From the NCBI GenBank assembly GCA_034409055.1, contig DAOUMU010000005.1, positions 1 to 5,413 on the forward strand: a stretch of DNA of 5,413 bases, written 5' to 3'. The notes under the pieces were generated by a model. It saw nothing but the letters and a program-made list of their open reading frames with translations. It had not been told where the DNA came from and made no database searches. Numbering within the stretch: position 1 is the stretch's first letter; every line of letters begins with the position of its first letter. The stretch comes from DAOUMU01 sp034409055 (GTDB taxonomy: Bacteria > Chloroflexota > Anaerolineae > 4572-78 > J111). Positions 5,374-5,413 of this stretch are shown here, piece by piece. The translations under genes were made by a program, and so were the position numbers.

Positions 5374-5413
5374 ATGTCAGACATTTTGCCATTCGTCCAA
5401 TGTTTAGGTTGTC
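5374..5413 (+). CDS. Start of an ORF at the right edge, possibly a transposase
   Basis: An ATG at 5374 opens a frame of 13 codons, MSDILPFVQCLGC, still open at the window end. GAGG (5364-5367) lies 6 nt upstream, a good ribosome site. The 'LPxxxCL' opening resembles the N-termini of a DDE transposase group in which a short 'LP...CL' start precedes a 'MTGRVTMLGISRW' segment. With only 13 residues this is a guess from memory. The inverted repeat just upstream and the AT-rich flank would fit an insertion-sequence end. It could equally be an unrelated gene. Confidence 0.38.
   Translation, partial: MSDILPFVQCLGC

Overview
The window looks like part of a Chloroflexota (Anaerolineae- or Caldilinea-like) chromosome. 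This is inferred from style, not from a marker gene. Two exported proteins carry hallmarks often seen in that phylum: Thr-Pro 'TPTPTP' low-complexity linkers, and an extracellular multidomain protein ending in a 'YLPVTIKE'-type C-terminus. No rRNA, tRNA, CRISPR array or complete insertion sequence is visible.

Layout from left to right. Bases 1-77 (minus) are the first 25 codons of a transposase resembling the IS1182/IS5-like group, reading out of the window. Bases 237-1346 (minus) encode a 369-residue lipoprotein of unknown function with a classic lipobox and a Thr-Pro tail. Bases 1347-1895 are a divergent intergenic region. It holds a 22-bp-period direct repeat, a near-consensus sigma70 promoter, a terminator-like hairpin in the leader, and the Shine-Dalgarno site for msrA. 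Bases 1896-2435 (plus) encode a complete peptide-methionine (S)-S-oxide reductase, MsrA. Convergent to it, bases 2524-5166 (minus) encode an 880-residue secreted protein built as signal peptide, two DUF11 domains, a clan GH-A-type TIM-barrel glycosidase, two DUF11 domains and a YLPV-type tail. Its amber stop is followed, in the same frame, by about 30 codons that look like the start of a CARDB-type domain and run into the 3' end of msrA, so the C-terminus may have been lost. Beyond its start lie a strong minus-strand hairpin plus T-tract (5221-5254), a 9-bp inverted repeat (5329-5363), and the first 13 codons of a plus-strand ORF at the right edge that may be a second transposase.

The genes do not form one operon or a recognisable new system. 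Two envelope proteins and a protein-repair enzyme lie between two outward-reading edge genes, at least one of which belongs to an insertion sequence. The most informative observations are the CARDB-like relic after the stop codon, the DUF11-glycosidase-DUF11 architecture, and the regulatory-looking direct repeats upstream of the msrA promoter.
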